From NCBI GenBank assembly GCA_013178375.1, contig JABLXQ010000013.1, forward strand, positions 62,001 to 126,000: a stretch of 64,000 nt of DNA. The letters are read 5' to 3'. Source of the stretch: Gammaproteobacteria bacterium (GTDB taxonomy: Bacteria; Pseudomonadota; Gammaproteobacteria; Pseudomonadales; Ketobacteraceae). Shown piece by piece: positions 25,588 through 35,973 of this stretch (position 1 is its first letter; each line of letters starts with the position of its first letter). The notes beneath the pieces were generated by a model, which worked only from the letters and a program-made list of their open reading frames with translations, did not search any database and was not told the DNA's origin. The position numbers and the translations under genes are program-made.

Positions 25588-25614
25588 AAAAAAACCGGCT
25601 TAGGCCGGTTTTTT
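25588..25614. terminator. bidirectional terminator between proB and rpsT
   Basis: AAAAAACCGGC and its mirror GCCGGTTTTTT form a stem around TTAG, with A and T runs on both sides, serving proB rightward and rpsT leftward. Confidence 0.92.
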
Positions 25615-25647
25615 CATTTCCACGCAAGTGCGCGATCAGGCAGGCGA

Positions 25648-25914
25648 TTAAGCAGCCAGATCCTTGATGTGATCGCTCAGACGGCTCTTGTGACGGGCTG
25701 CCTTGTTCTTGTGGATGATGCCTTTGGTTACCATGCGGTCGATGACCGGAACGGCTTCCAGGTAAGCTTTCTGGGCGGTTTCTTTATTGCCGCTTTCGAT
25801 GGCCAGGATAACTTTCTTGATGTAAGTGCGAACCATGGAGCGCAGACCGGCATTGTGTCTGCGACGCTTTTCAGACTGGCGTGCACGTTTCTTAGCTGAT
25901 TTGATGTTAGCCAA
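25648..25914 (-). CDS. rpsT: 30S ribosomal protein S20
   Basis: An 88-residue basic helical protein, [20 protein letters not shown] at the start and [15 protein letters not shown] near the end. S20 binds 16S rRNA early in 30S assembly. AAAGGAGC precedes the ATG. Monocistronic and divergent from murJ, as in many gammaproteobacteria, with a near-consensus promoter. Confidence 0.98.
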   Translation of the reverse strand: MANIKSAKKRARQSEKRRRHNAGLRSMVRTYIKKVILAIESGNKETAQKAYLEAVPVIDRMVTKGIIHKNKAARHKSRLSDHIKDLAA

Positions 25915-25983
25915 GGTCTTGCTCCTTTGATGGGAAACTATTTAAACCTTAAACGGGCGGTATCTCGAATTCGAGGACGCAGG

Positions 25984-26012
25984 ATTATTCCCGCTCACCC
26001 GCGCACTGTCAA
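25984..26012 (-). promoter_or_regulatory. sigma-70 promoter of rpsT
   Basis: On the minus strand, TTGACA (26012-26007) and AATAAT (25989-25984) are 17 bp apart, about 70 bases before the S20 start: a consensus -35 with a good -10. Confidence 0.8.
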
Positions 26013-26094
26013 GAACTGAATACTATTTCCGCCCTTCCACATACGGAACCAAAGTCACTTCCGTATAATAGCGCCCTTCGTTGGCGGGGGTGGC

Positions 26095-27687
26095 ATGAAG
26101 GAAGTTCAAGCGGTTAAAAAACAGGGCGGGTTGCTGCGGTCCACTGGCATTGTCAGTGTCTTTACCCTGTTGTCGCGGGTGCTGGGGCTGGTGCGGGACG
26201 TGGTGGTGGCCCACTTTTTCGGTGCCGGCGGTGGCGCCGACGCGTTCTTCGTGGCGTTCAAAATCCCCAATTTTTTCAGGCGCCTGTTTGCCGAGGGAGC
26301 GTTTTCCCAGGCGTTCGTGCCGGTGCTGTCGGAATACCGGACCAAGCGGGAGTTGCTGGAAGTGCGCCTGCTGGTGAGCCATACGGCGGGGTCGCTCGGC
26401 GGCGTCCTGATGCTGGTCACGCTGGTCTGCGTGATCTTTGCTCCCCAGGTCACCTACCTGTTCGCACCGGGATTCCGTGAGGCGGCGGAAAAATTCGACC
26501 TGGCATCCGACATGCTGCGGCTGACCTTTCCTTATCTGCTGTTGATTTCCCTGACCGGGTTTGTCGGCTCCATCCTGAACAGTTACGGCCGCTTCGGGGT
26601 GCCGGCCTTTACGCCGGTGCTGTTGAACGTGGTGCTGATTCTGAGCGCGATCTTCCTTTCCCCCTTTATTGATCCACCGGTGGTGGCGCTTGCCTGGGGG
26701 GTGCTGATGGCTGGGGTGGTGCAGCTGGTGTTCCAGTTGCCTTATCTGCGGCCGATCGGCTTGCTGGTGCGCCCGCGCTGGGGTTGGCAGGACGAGGGGG
26801 TGAAGCGCATCCTGAAACTGATGGTGCCGGCCCTGTTCGGGGTGTCGGTGGGGCAGATCAATTTGCTGCTGGGGTCGGTGCTGGCATCCTTTCTGGCGGA
26901 TGGCAGTGTGTCCTGGCTGTATTACGCCGACCGGCTGATGGAGATGCCGCTGGGGGTGTTCGGAATTGCGATTGCCACCGTTATCCTGCCCAGCCTGTCG
27001 CGCAAGCATGCCAGCCAGAGCACGGAGGCGTTTTCTGCGACGCTGGACTGGGCTGTGCGGATGATCATGCTGATCGGGGTGCCTGCCGGGTTGGCGCTGG
27101 TTATCCTGGCGGTACCCCTGTTGGTGACCCTGTTCCAGTACGGGGAGTTCTCGCCCAATGACGTGGAGCAGTCTGCCATGGCGTTGCAGGCTTACAGTCT
27201 GGGGCTGCTCGGGTTCATGCTGATCAAAGTGCTGGCGCCGGGCTATTTTGCCCGCCAGGACACGTCGACACCGGTGAAGATCGGGGTGTGGTCGATGGTG
27301 GCCAATATGGTGCTGAGTCTGGCGCTGATCGTGCCGCTGACCCATACCGGACTGGCGCTGGCGACCTCGGCGGCGGCTTTCCTGAATGCCGGCATGCTGT
27401 ATCACGGCCTGCGCAAGGCGGGTGTGTATGTGCCCGGCAAGGGCTGGCTGATGTTTTTTACCCGGTTGTGTTTGGCGTCCCTGGCGATGTCGGCAGTGCT
27501 GGTGTGGCTGGGCCGGGATCTGGCGGAGTGGCTGGCCTGGGGCTGGCGGGAGCGGGTGCTGTGGCTGACGCTGCTGGTGAGCGCCGGAATCGCCACGTAT
27601 TTTATGGTGTTGTTCGCCTGTGGCGTGCGGGTGCGGCATTTGCGGTCCCGCGCTGCGCCTGACGCCCATGATGGCGGGCCCGGCTAA
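26095..27687 (+). CDS. murJ: lipid II flippase MurJ
   Basis: A 530-residue polytopic inner-membrane protein (about 14 predicted segments) that moves lipid II to the periplasmic side for peptidoglycan synthesis. Hallmarks are VFTLLSRVLGLVRDVVVAHFFGAG at the N-terminus, FFRRLFAEGAFSQAFVPV and NSYGRFGVPAFTPV. Length matches the family. A TATAAT box at 26064-26069 may be its -10. It starts the murJ-ribF-ileS-lspA-fkpB-ispH series. Confidence 0.97.
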   Translation: MKEVQAVKKQGGLLRSTGIVSVFTLLSRVLGLVRDVVVAHFFGAGGGADAFFVAFKIPNFFRRLFAEGAFSQAFVPVLSEYRTKRELLEVRLLVSHTAGSLGGVLMLVTLVCVIFAPQVTYLFAPGFREAAEKFDLASDMLRLTFPYLLLISLTGFVGSILNSYGRFGVPAFTPVLLNVVLILSAIFLSPFIDPPVVALAWGVLMAGVVQLVFQLPYLRPIGLLVRPRWGWQDEGVKRILKLMVPALFGVSVGQINLLLGSVLASFLADGSVSWLYYADRLMEMPLGVFGIAIATVILPSLSRKHASQSTEAFSATLDWAVRMIMLIGVPAGLALVILAVPLLVTLFQYGEFSPNDVEQSAMALQAYSLGLLGFMLIKVLAPGYFARQDTSTPVKIGVWSMVANMVLSLALIVPLTHTGLALATSAAAFLNAGMLYHGLRKAGVYVPGKGWLMFFTRLCLASLAMSAVLVWLGRDLAEWLAWGWRERVLWLTLLVSAGIATYFMVLFACGVRVRHLRSRAAPDAHDGGPG

Positions 27688-27713
27688 ATCGTTCCTGTTG
27701 AGTCGACTGCCGG

Positions 27714-27742
27714 TTAAATCAGCAGGCCAACTCCGCTATAAT
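27714..27742 (+). promoter_or_regulatory. possible promoter of ribF
   Basis: A perfect TATAAT (27737-27742) with a weak TTAAAT 17 bp upstream (27714-27719), ahead of the ribF start at 27771. The -35 fits only partly. Confidence 0.5.
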
Positions 27743-27770
27743 GCGGGACTTTTGTCAGCACGGCATGGTT

Positions 27771-28694
27771 ATGGAGTTGATTCGCGGCGTTCACAATCTG
27801 AGACCCCGGCACCGGGGCTGCGTTGCCACCATCGGTAATTTCGATGGGGTGCATTGTGGGCATCGTGCCATCGTGGCGCAGCTGGCGCAGAAGGCCCAGG
27901 CGCTGGGGCTGCCGTCGGTGGTGATGGTGTTCGAACCCCAGCCGCGCGAGTTTTTCGCGCCGGATCTGGCACCGGCCCGCCTGATGACTTTCCGTGAAAA
28001 ATGCGAAGTGCTGTCTGCGCTGGGCGTGGACGGGGTGCTCTGTGTGCGATTCAACAGTCGCTTCAGCGCCCAGTCGGCCCGCGAATTCTGTGATCAAATC
28101 CTGCTGAACGGTCTCGGCATCCGCCATCTGGTGGTGGGTGACGATTTTCGCTTTGGCCATGACCGCAGCGGCGATTTCGCCTTTTTGCAAGCGGTGGGCA
28201 AGGAGGCAGGGTTTAGCGTCGAACACACCTGCACCTACGAACTGGCGGGCGAACGGGTCAGCAGCACGCGGGTGCGGGAGTGCCTGGAGCGCTCCGATTT
28301 CGAGAGTGCCGCCACCTTGCTGGGTCAGCCGTTTTTCATGTCCGGCCGGGTGATGCACGGGCAGAAGCTGGGACGCCAATTGGGTGTTCCCACGGCGAAT
28401 CTGCTGCCAAAACGGATTCGTACCCCGATTCGCGGCGTGTTTGCCGTTGAGGTGGCGGGACTGGGTGGCATGCGCCGTGGTGTGGCCAATCTGGGTACCC
28501 GTCCCACGGTGAGTGGCGAGCGGGTGCGGCTGGAAGTGCACCTGCTGGATTTCGACCAGGATATTTATGGCCACCATGTGCAGGTCATTTTCCGTCACAA
28601 GATCCGTGACGAGAAAAAATTCGACGGACTGGATGCACTGAAAGCCGGCATTCAACAGGACATTCAAACCGCGCGTGGATTTTTCCGGATCTGA
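27771..28694 (+). CDS. ribF: bifunctional riboflavin kinase/FAD synthetase
   Basis: A 307-residue enzyme that makes FMN and then FAD. The N-terminal adenylyltransferase domain has IGNFDGVHCGHRAIV and VGDDFRFGHDRSGD, with RVSSTRVRE-type SSTR; the C-terminal kinase domain has GRVMHGQKLGRQLGVPTAN (PTAN motif). I chose the ATG at 27771 (MELIRG) because the leader before it is not family-like and contains the TATAAT box. Precedes ileS by 72 bp. Confidence 0.96.
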   Translation: MELIRGVHNLRPRHRGCVATIGNFDGVHCGHRAIVAQLAQKAQALGLPSVVMVFEPQPREFFAPDLAPARLMTFREKCEVLSALGVDGVLCVRFNSRFSAQSAREFCDQILLNGLGIRHLVVGDDFRFGHDRSGDFAFLQAVGKEAGFSVEHTCTYELAGERVSSTRVRECLERSDFESAATLLGQPFFMSGRVMHGQKLGRQLGVPTANLLPKRIRTPIRGVFAVEVAGLGGMRRGVANLGTRPTVSGERVRLEVHLLDFDQDIYGHHVQVIFRHKIRDEKKFDGLDALKAGIQQDIQTARGFFRI

Positions 28695-28766
28695 CGGTTT
28701 TCCAAACTACCAACTTTTTTAAAATCTCTGGCAACGACATTTTCTGACACAGGCAAGCAAACCGAA

Positions 28767-31577
28767 ATGGCCGACTACAAAGCAACGCTGAATCTGCCCA
28801 ACACCGCTTTCGCGATGAAAGCCAATCTGGCGCAACGGGAACCGGAGCTGCTCAAGCACTGGCAACAGATTGACTTGTACGGCCAGATTCAGGCGACCGG
28901 CAAGGGCCGTCCGCAATTCATTCTGCACGACGGCCCTCCGTACGCGAACGGCGAGATTCATATCGGCCATGCGGTGAACAAGATTCTGAAAGACATCATC
29001 GTCAAGTCGAAGCGGCTGGGCGGCTTTGATGCGCCCTATGTGCCGGGCTGGGATTGCCACGGCCTGCCGATCGAGCACAACGTGGAGAAGAAAATCGGCA
29101 AGGCCGGGGTGAAAGTGCCTTACGCCGAATTCCGCAAGAAGTGCCGTGAATATGCGATGCAGCAGGTGAACGGCCAGCGCGAGGATTTCATCCGCCTGGG
29201 TGTGCTGGGCGACTGGCAGAAGCCGTACCTGACCATGGATTTCAAGACCGAGGCCGACACCATTCGCGCGCTGGGCAAAATCGCGCAGAACGGGCACCTG
29301 GTGAAAGGCTTCAAGCCGGTGTACTGGAGCGTGGTGGGTGGCTCTGCGCTGGCGGAAGCGGAAGTGGAATACCAGGAAAAAACATCCACTCAGGTGGACG
29401 TGCGCTTTCATCCGGTGGATGTGGCGGCGTTCGCGCAGAAATTCGGTGTGAGCGATGTGACGCTGCCGGTGTCAGTGGTGATCTGGACCACCACGCCCTG
29501 GACGCTGCCCGCGAACCAGGCAGTGGCGCTGAACCGCGACCTGCCGTACAGCCTCGTGCGGTTGAATGCAGGCAATGGCGACGAAATCATTTTGCTGGCC
29601 AGCGGCATGGTGGAATCGGTTTGCGCGCGTTACGGCGTGGAGTCATACAGAATTTTGGGTGAAGCGCAGGGTGACGCGCTGGAACATTTGCAACTGCTGC
29701 ACCCGTTCATCGATCGGATCGTGCCGGTGGTGATGGGTGAGCATGTGACGACCGATGCCGGTACCGGCGCCGTGCACATCGCGCCCGACCACGGCATGGA
29801 CGACTTTAACGTGGGGCTGAAATACGGCATCGGCACGCTGAATTATGTGGGCGCTGATGGCCGCTATGTGGAAAGCACGCCGCTGGTGGCGGGCGATCAC
29901 GTATATGACGTGGAGCCGAAAATCCTGGCGCTGCTGGAAGAAAAGGGCGCGTTGCTGAAGCAGGCGAAAATGCGGCACAGTTATCCGCATTGCTGGCGCA
30001 CGAAGACACCGCTGATTTTCCGCGCCACCCCGCAGTGGTTCATCAGCATGCATCAGAAAGGTTTGCTGGATGCCTGCAAAAAGGCCGTGAATAAGGTGGA
30101 GTGGGTGCCGGATTGGGGCAAGGCGCGCATCGATGGCATGCTGGAGGCCAGCCCCGACTGGTGTATCTCGCGCCAGCGTACCTGGGGTGTTCCCATCGCA
30201 TTGTTCGTGCACAAGGACACGCAGGAACTGCATCCGCGCACTGCTGAATTGATCGAGGCAGTGGCGAAGAAAGTGGAAGCCAGCGGAATGGATGCCTGGT
30301 TTGAACTGGATGCGTCTGAGTTGTTGGGTGCCGACGCTGCCCAGTATGAAAAAGTCACCGATACGTTGGACGTGTGGTTCGATTCCGGCGTGACCCATTT
30401 TTCCGTGCTGGATCAGCGTGAAGGATTGCGCGCGCCGGCGGATCTGTATCTGGAAGGTTCCGACCAGCACCGTGGCTGGTTCCAGTCGTCGTTGAAAACC
30501 AGTCTGGCGATTCGTGGCGAGGCACCCTACAAAACTGTGCTGACGCATGGCTTCACCGTGGATGCGCAGGGCAAGAAGATGTCCAAATCCCTCGGGAATA
30601 CGGTGTCGCCGCAGACCGTGGTGAAAAATCTGGGCGCCGATATCATCCGCCTGTGGGTGAGCGCTACGGATTACCGCGGCGAAATGTCGGTGTCCGACGA
30701 GATTCTCAAGCGCACTGCCGATTCCTATCGCCGTATTCGCAATACTGCGCGCTTCCTGCTGTCCAACCTGAACGGGTTTGATCCGGCTCAGCATCTGGTT
30801 GCGCCGGAGCAGATGGTGGCGCTGGACCGCTGGGCGGTGCATCGTGCGGCGAAGTTGCAGCAGGAAATTGTGGCCTGTTACGACAAGTATCAGTTCCATT
30901 TGATCTATCAGAAATTGCATAACTTCTGCATTGTGGATCTGGGCGGTTTTTATCTGGATGTGATCAAGGATCGTCAGTACACCTGCAAGGAAAACAGTGT
31001 GGCACGGCGCTCGGCACAGACAGCGCTCTATCACATCGCCGAGGCACTGGTGCGCTGGGTGGCGCCGATCATGAGCTTCACTGCGGATGAACTGTGGCAG
31101 TTCCTGCCGGGACAGCGCAGTGCCTCGGTGCATCTGGAAACCTGGTACACCGGCCTGTTTGAATTGCCGGCCAGCGAGAAGCTCAGCAGCGACTTCTGGC
31201 AGGCGGTACAGAGTGTGAAAACTGCGGTGAACAAGCAGCTGGAAGATGCCCGTGCCAAAGGGGTTGTCGGCGGAAGCCTGGATGCGGAGGTGGATCTGTA
31301 TTGCAGCGCTGATCTGAAGTCGGATCTGGATCGCCTGGGTGATGAACTGCGGTTCGCACTGATGACGTCAGCGGCCCGCGTGCATGAGTGGAACGAAGGC
31401 GGTGATATCACTGAAGTGGATGGTCTGCGGGTGGAAGTGAAAGCCAGCGCCGATACCAAGTGCGTGCGTTGCTGGCATCATCGCGCCGATGTGGGTGCCA
31501 ATGCGGCGCATCCGGAACTGTGTCTGCGTTGTGTCGACAATGTGGACGGCGACGGCGAAGCCAGGGAATTCTGCTAA
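28767..31577 (+). CDS. ileS: isoleucyl-tRNA synthetase
   Basis: A 936-residue class I synthetase. HIGH motif at residues 65-68 in [21 protein letters not shown] motif in [13 protein letters not shown], the editing domain (about 190-390) with [16 protein letters not shown], and a C-terminal zinc finger CVRCWHH...CLRCVDN. This is the bacterial mupirocin-sensitive type layout. lspA starts inside its stop (TAATG), as is usual for this pair. Confidence 0.98.
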   Translation: MADYKATLNLPNTAFAMKANLAQREPELLKHWQQIDLYGQIQATGKGRPQFILHDGPPYANGEIHIGHAVNKILKDIIVKSKRLGGFDAPYVPGWDCHGLPIEHNVEKKIGKAGVKVPYAEFRKKCREYAMQQVNGQREDFIRLGVLGDWQKPYLTMDFKTEADTIRALGKIAQNGHLVKGFKPVYWSVVGGSALAEAEVEYQEKTSTQVDVRFHPVDVAAFAQKFGVSDVTLPVSVVIWTTTPWTLPANQAVALNRDLPYSLVRLNAGNGDEIILLASGMVESVCARYGVESYRILGEAQGDALEHLQLLHPFIDRIVPVVMGEHVTTDAGTGAVHIAPDHGMDDFNVGLKYGIGTLNYVGADGRYVESTPLVAGDHVYDVEPKILALLEEKGALLKQAKMRHSYPHCWRTKTPLIFRATPQWFISMHQKGLLDACKKAVNKVEWVPDWGKARIDGMLEASPDWCISRQRTWGVPIALFVHKDTQELHPRTAELIEAVAKKVEASGMDAWFELDASELLGADAAQYEKVTDTLDVWFDSGVTHFSVLDQREGLRAPADLYLEGSDQHRGWFQSSLKTSLAIRGEAPYKTVLTHGFTVDAQGKKMSKSLGNTVSPQTVVKNLGADIIRLWVSATDYRGEMSVSDEILKRTADSYRRIRNTARFLLSNLNGFDPAQHLVAPEQMVALDRWAVHRAAKLQQEIVACYDKYQFHLIYQKLHNFCIVDLGGFYLDVIKDRQYTCKENSVARRSAQTALYHIAEALVRWVAPIMSFTADELWQFLPGQRSASVHLETWYTGLFELPASEKLSSDFWQAVQSVKTAVNKQLEDARAKGVVGGSLDAEVDLYCSADLKSDLDRLGDELRFALMTSAARVHEWNEGGDITEVDGLRVEVKASADTKCVRCWHHRADVGANAAHPELCLRCVDNVDGDGEAREFC

Positions 31578-32134
31578 TGGCCACCAGCAAAGGTACTCCG
31601 ATGAATGAAGCCGTTAAAAACGGTGCGGACAACGCGCAGGGCGGCGCAACCGGCATGCTGAAGTGGTTGTGGCTATCGTTTGCGGTGATGGTGCTGGACC
31701 AGATTACCAAGTGGGTGATCGTGTTCCTGCTGGAACACGGCGAAGTGGTTCCGGTTATTCCCACGTTCAATCTGACCCACGTTTACAATCCCGGTGCGGC
31801 CTGGAGTTTTCTGGCCAATGCCGGTGGTTGGCAGCGCTGGTTTTTCTCTGCGGTGGCGGCGGTGGTGAGCGTTCTGCTTGTGGGGTGGCTGCGCAAGATT
31901 CCCCGCACCGACTGGTGGGTGGCAATGGCAGTGGCGCTGATTCTGGGTGGCGCGCTGGGCAATCTGATCGACCGCGTGCTCCTTGGCCATGTCATCGATT
32001 TTCTGGATTTCTACTGGCCGCCCGCCGACAGCTGGAGTGCCAGTCATTTTCCCGCGTTCAATGTCGCCGATTGCGGCATCACGGTGGGCGCGGCGATGCT
32101 GATCATCGACATGATCCGCAACCCCGGAAAATAA
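31577..32134 (+). CDS. lspA: lipoprotein signal peptidase (signal peptidase II)
   Basis: A 185-residue inner-membrane aspartyl protease that removes signal peptides from prolipoproteins. Four membrane segments and the motifs VLDQITKW, VYNPGAAWSFL, GGALGNLIDRVLLGHVIDFLDFYW and FNVADCGI (catalytic Asp residues in the last two) are seen. ATG overlaps the ileS stop; an alternative ATG at 31601 would drop eight residues. The hydrophilic N-terminal 27 residues are longer than in E. coli. Confidence 0.96.
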   Translation: MATSKGTPMNEAVKNGADNAQGGATGMLKWLWLSFAVMVLDQITKWVIVFLLEHGEVVPVIPTFNLTHVYNPGAAWSFLANAGGWQRWFFSAVAAVVSVLLVGWLRKIPRTDWWVAMAVALILGGALGNLIDRVLLGHVIDFLDFYWPPADSWSASHFPAFNVADCGITVGAAMLIIDMIRNPGK

Positions 32135-32178
32135 GCAATTTTGGTAAATGGCATAGTGGCAGTTGAGTGCAGTCCAAG

Positions 32179-32649
32179 ATGAACAGTGAAAACCGGATCG
32201 GAAACGGCAAGCGGGTCACCCTGCATTTCTCCGTCCTGCTGCTGGATGGCGCAGTGGTGGATACAACCCGCGAGCGTGCGCCCGCCACCTTCACCGTTGG
32301 CGATGGCAATCTGCTGCCGGGCTTCGAGCAGTCCCTGTTCGGGTTGAAGGCGGGCGACAAGCGTTCCATCGTGCTGGATGCGGCCAATGCGTTTGGCCCG
32401 CGCAATGACGACAATATCCAGATCATGCGACGCGGCCTGTTTGCCCGCGACATGCACCTTGCACCGGGCGTTGTGGTGTCGTTCGCGGACAAGAGCAAGG
32501 CGGAACTGCCGGGTGTGATCATGGCGGTGGACGCTGACTCGGTCACCGTGGATTTCAATCATCCGCTGGCGGGCAAGGATCTGACGTTTCAGGTGGAAAT
32601 CATCAACGTGGTGGATGCGGATTCGCAGACCGTGCAACTGCACAGCTGA
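32179..32649 (+). CDS. fkpB: FKBP-type peptidyl-prolyl isomerase (SlpA/FkpB)
   Basis: A 156-residue SlyD-like isomerase and chaperone. [20 protein letters not shown], then [25 protein letters not shown] is the FKBP half; an insert-in-flap segment follows around residues 75-130. The neighbourhood lspA-fkpB-ispH is typical. The ATG at 32179 is preferred over a GTG four codons before. Confidence 0.93.
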   Translation: MNSENRIGNGKRVTLHFSVLLLDGAVVDTTRERAPATFTVGDGNLLPGFEQSLFGLKAGDKRSIVLDAANAFGPRNDDNIQIMRRGLFARDMHLAPGVVVSFADKSKAELPGVIMAVDADSVTVDFNHPLAGKDLTFQVEIINVVDADSQTVQLHS

Positions 32650-32714
32650 CGGGCGCCGCAACCAGCCGACATTTTCAGACGCAACAACTTCAAGATGAAG
32701 TGAGTGAGGCAGAC

Positions 32715-33647
32715 ATGGAAATCAAGATGGCAAATCCGCGGGGATTTTGTGCCGGCGTCGATCGCGCGATTGCGATTGTAAACCGGGCGCTGGAAGTGTT
32801 TGGCGCGCCTATTTATGTGCGGCATGAAGTGGTGCACAACAAGTTCGTGGTGGACGATCTGCGTGATCGTGGCGCCGTGTTCGTGGATGAACTGGACGAA
32901 GTGCCCGACGACGCCATTGTGATTTTTAGCGCCCACGGCGTGTCGAAGCAGGTGCAGAACGAGGCGGCCAGCCGGGGCCTGAAAGTGTTCGATGCCACCT
33001 GTCCGCTGGTGACCAAGGTACACATGGAAGTCATGAGCTACTCCCGCGATGGCATGGAGTGCGTGCTGATTGGCCATGAGGGCCATCCAGAAGTGGAAGG
33101 CACCATGGGCCAGTACGACACATCGTTCGGCGGTGACATCTATCTGGTGGAAACGCTGGCCGACGTGCCGAAGCTGCCGGTGCGGAATCCTGCGAAACTG
33201 GCGTATGTGACCCAGACCACGCTGTCGGTGGATGATACGGCCGCCATCATTGACGCGCTGCGGGTGCAATTCCCCCAGATCAAGGGCCCGCGCAAGGACG
33301 ATATCTGCTACGCCACCCAGAACCGGCAGGACGCTGTGAAAACCCTGGCCCTGGAAACCGATGTGGTGTTCGTGGTGGGATCGCCCAACAGCTCCAATTC
33401 CAACCGGCTGCGGGAACTGGCGGAACGCTGCGGTGCCCGTGCCTATCTGGTGGACAGCCCCGACCAGATGGAGAAGGCCTGGCTGGATGGTGTGAGGGTG
33501 ATTGGCTTGACCGCTGGCGCGAGCGCGCCGGAAGAGCTGGTGTCGCAGGTGGTGAACCGCCTGAAGGAATGGGGCGGGGCGGTGCCGGAGGAATTGAAAG
33601 GGCGGGAGGAGAACATCGTGTTCTCCATGCCGCGTGAGTTGCGTTGA
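32715..33647 (+). CDS. ispH: 4-hydroxy-3-methylbut-2-enyl diphosphate reductase
   Basis: A 310-residue iron-sulphur enzyme making IPP and DMAPP, last step of the MEP pathway. The three cluster cysteines lie in [23 protein letters not shown] and [23 protein letters not shown] binds the diphosphate. The ATG at 32715 gives the conserved [12 protein letters not shown] start; a GTG at 32700 adds five residues. Followed by a terminator, so the murJ-to-ispH series ends here. Confidence 0.97.
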   Translation: MEIKMANPRGFCAGVDRAIAIVNRALEVFGAPIYVRHEVVHNKFVVDDLRDRGAVFVDELDEVPDDAIVIFSAHGVSKQVQNEAASRGLKVFDATCPLVTKVHMEVMSYSRDGMECVLIGHEGHPEVEGTMGQYDTSFGGDIYLVETLADVPKLPVRNPAKLAYVTQTTLSVDDTAAIIDALRVQFPQIKGPRKDDICYATQNRQDAVKTLALETDVVFVVGSPNSSNSNRLRELAERCGARAYLVDSPDQMEKAWLDGVRVIGLTAGASAPEELVSQVVNRLKEWGGAVPEELKGREENIVFSMPRELR

Positions 33648-33706
33648 CTAAAAAACAGCAAGTTTAGACCCGTCTGATATAAGCCATTTGATCGCCACGT
33701 CCATTG

Positions 33707-33731
33707 AAGTGTGCTCTCGGGCACACTTTTC
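33707..33731 (+). terminator. rho-independent terminator after ispH
   Basis: AAGTGTGC and GCACACTT form an 8-bp stem around TCTCGG, followed by TT. Confidence 0.75.
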
Positions 33732-33849
33732 CGCCTTATCACTCCATTAATCCTCAAAACCTACCGCTAATCGAGCGGTTTCTGCGCATCCCCAATCCCC
33801 TGCCTACCCTTAAGCTGATTAAAAACCAAACAGCAGGTGAGACAGGATC

Positions 33850-34395
33850 ATGCGCGCACATGGCTTTACCTTGGTCGAACTCATGATAACGATTGCGATA
33901 CTGGCTGTGATCGTGGGGATTGGCCTGCCTTCATTCACTGGCATCGTCGCCCAGAACCGGGTCACGGCCAGTATCAACGATTTCCACGCAGGGTTGCGGC
34001 TGGCTCGTAGTGAAGCAGTCAAACGCAATGCCAATGTCGTGTTTTGTGCCAGCTCCAACCAGACCAGTTGCACTGGCGGTTGGGGTAGTGGATGGCTGGT
34101 GTACCAGGACGTAGATGGTGACGGCACTGTAGACAGCGGAGAAATCATCCGCGTCGGCGATGCTGTTCAAACCGGATACGCGCTGACCTACACCACTGCT
34201 GTCACTACCGTAACCTTTGGCGCGCGGGGAATGACGGCGGGCCAGAGTGGCACCTTCAAGCTTTGCGACAAGGACAGGAAAGCGTCCTACGCGCGGGGAA
34301 TAATCTTGCTGGCCACAGGCGCGACTCGTCGCAGCATTGATGCCAACAAATCCGGTGTACATGAAGATAGCGGAGGCAATGATTTCTCATGCTAA
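33850..34395 (+). CDS. fimT: minor pilin FimT/FimU (GspH family)
   Basis: A 181-residue type IV prepilin. The leader MRAHG is cut before F in GFTLVELMITIAILAVIVGIG, with Glu5 of the mature protein kept for assembly. Residues 40-150 fit the GspH/FimT domain (RSEAVKRNANVVFCAS...GWLVYQD). Minor pilins prime the pilus tip with PilY1. Start of a tightly packed set; overlaps pilV by 7 bp. Confidence 0.93.
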   Translation: MRAHGFTLVELMITIAILAVIVGIGLPSFTGIVAQNRVTASINDFHAGLRLARSEAVKRNANVVFCASSNQTSCTGGWGSGWLVYQDVDGDGTVDSGEIIRVGDAVQTGYALTYTTAVTTVTFGARGMTAGQSGTFKLCDKDRKASYARGIILLATGATRRSIDANKSGVHEDSGGNDFSC

Positions 34396-34892
34396 CCCAG
34401 ACATTTTTTCCATCGCGTTCACGCCAGCAGGGTGTTGGCTTGATTGAAGTGCTGGTGGCTTTGTTGGTAATGACCATTGGCATTCTGGGCATGATGGGGC
34501 TGCAGACCCGCGCTCTCAAGTTCAGCCAGTCTACCTTGCAAGCTTCACAGGCACTTTTGTTGGCGTACGAAATGACCGACCGCATTCGCGCCAACAAGGG
34601 TAATGCCGCGAGCTATTCCGTGATCTATGGAGAAGCCGTGTCGGCATCGAACAACTGTCAGTCTGCTTCCTGCACGCCTGCACAGATTGCGCTTTACGAT
34701 TTGGCGGAATGGAAAACCAACCTGGCCGCGAACCTGCCAATGGGCGACGGGCAGATAGTGCGGGATACCACTGGGGCGAGACCGTTTTTTACCATTTCGG
34801 TGAGATACGAAGACTCGCGGATTGATACTGCGCTCGAAGGTGGGACCGCTTCTGCGACCACCAAAGAGATTTCAATCAGGACTGAAATGTGA
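34389..34892 (+). CDS. pilV: minor pilin PilV
   Basis: A 167-residue prepilin with leader ending in RQQG before VGLIEVLVALLVMTIGILGMMGLQ, the PilV signature; Glu at mature position 5 is present. The following helix LQASQALLLAYEMTDRIRANK is typical. It sits in the fimT-pilV-pilW-pilX order. The leader is long (15 residues), which prepilin peptidase tolerates. Confidence 0.92.
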   Translation: MLTQTFFPSRSRQQGVGLIEVLVALLVMTIGILGMMGLQTRALKFSQSTLQASQALLLAYEMTDRIRANKGNAASYSVIYGEAVSASNNCQSASCTPAQIALYDLAEWKTNLAANLPMGDGQIVRDTTGARPFFTISVRYEDSRIDTALEGGTASATTKEISIRTEM

Positions 34893-34903
34893 GGAACCCG
34901 GCC

Positions 34904-35971
34904 ATGCATTTTTCAAGTATGAAGCAGGCAGGCTTGAGTCTCGTTGAGTTGATGATTGCCATGGTGCTCGGCGTAGTGCTGATGGCAGGTGTGCTTCAGG
35001 TTTTCATAACCAGCAAACAGACGTTCAATCTGACTGAGGAAATGGGCTGGATTCAGGAAAATGCCCGGTATGCAGTTGGGTTTGTCGCTGAAGATGTACG
35101 CATGGCCGGCTATTACGGGTGTGCGTCCAGAGCTAGCACCACTGCGAACGTTCTGAAAAATTCAAGCAACAGCTGGGTGACCGATTTTGGAAAAGGCATT
35201 TATGGCTATGATGGCGACTCTGCGACTTTTCCAACGGCAACTTTCCCCCGCCCGGTGACGGCAACACTTCCATCCGGCTTACCCAAAACAGACGTATTTA
35301 CGATTCATAAAGCGGATCTTGATAATTCGTTTCAGGTAACCGGGCACAACGCCAATTCGGCTGTCATCGATATCCAGGGAACCCATGATTTTCCGGCGGG
35401 AACCATTCTCATCGTGTCGGATTGTCACCATTCCGCCATTTTCCAGACCACCGGAAACCAGACTAACAAAGCCAACCACAACACCGGTAATAGTGTCAGC
35501 CCAGGTAATTGCACCAAGGGCTTGGGTTTGCCGGTGGTCTGCACCGCCAACGGTACAGGATATACATACAAGAGTGATGCGTTTCTGATGCGGGCATTGG
35601 GGCATGCATATTATGTCAATACTGCGTCCAACGGTGTTCCTGCCCTGTTTCGGGAAAGTCTGAATTCCGGTGGTGTTGCCACCACAAAAGAAGAGCTTAT
35701 CCAGGGTGTTGAGAACATGCAGGTGACCTACGGACTGGATTCAGACGGCGACAACATTGCCAATCGCTACGTGGCGGCGAGTTCAGTTGCAGCAGCGGAC
35801 TGGGAGCAAAAGGTTGTCAGCGTAAGAGTAACCATGTTGTTGAGGTCGCTGACTGAGCTGGCCAGAGAACCGCAGCCGTTCAATTATCTGGGCATATCCT
35901 ACACACCGACCGACAAATACGTGCGCAGGGTTTTTTCCACCTCAATCAAGCTGCGTAACAGAGGAGTTTGA
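34904..35971 (+). CDS. pilW: minor pilin PilW
   Basis: A 355-residue prepilin: KQAGLSLVELMIAMVLGVVLMAG with cleavage after Gly, then ENARYAVGFVAEDVRMAGYYGC, a typical PilW stretch. The C-terminal half includes VTYGLDSDGDNIANRY. The ATG at 34904 has GAGG ten bases before it; the earlier GTG at 34889 overlaps the pilV stop and is possible. Minor pseudopilin of the tip complex. Confidence 0.92.
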   Translation: MHFSSMKQAGLSLVELMIAMVLGVVLMAGVLQVFITSKQTFNLTEEMGWIQENARYAVGFVAEDVRMAGYYGCASRASTTANVLKNSSNSWVTDFGKGIYGYDGDSATFPTATFPRPVTATLPSGLPKTDVFTIHKADLDNSFQVTGHNANSAVIDIQGTHDFPAGTILIVSDCHHSAIFQTTGNQTNKANHNTGNSVSPGNCTKGLGLPVVCTANGTGYTYKSDAFLMRALGHAYYVNTASNGVPALFRESLNSGGVATTKEELIQGVENMQVTYGLDSDGDNIANRYVAASSVAAADWEQKVVSVRVTMLLRSLTELAREPQPFNYLGISYTPTDKYVRRVFSTSIKLRNRGV

Positions 35972-35973
35972 TC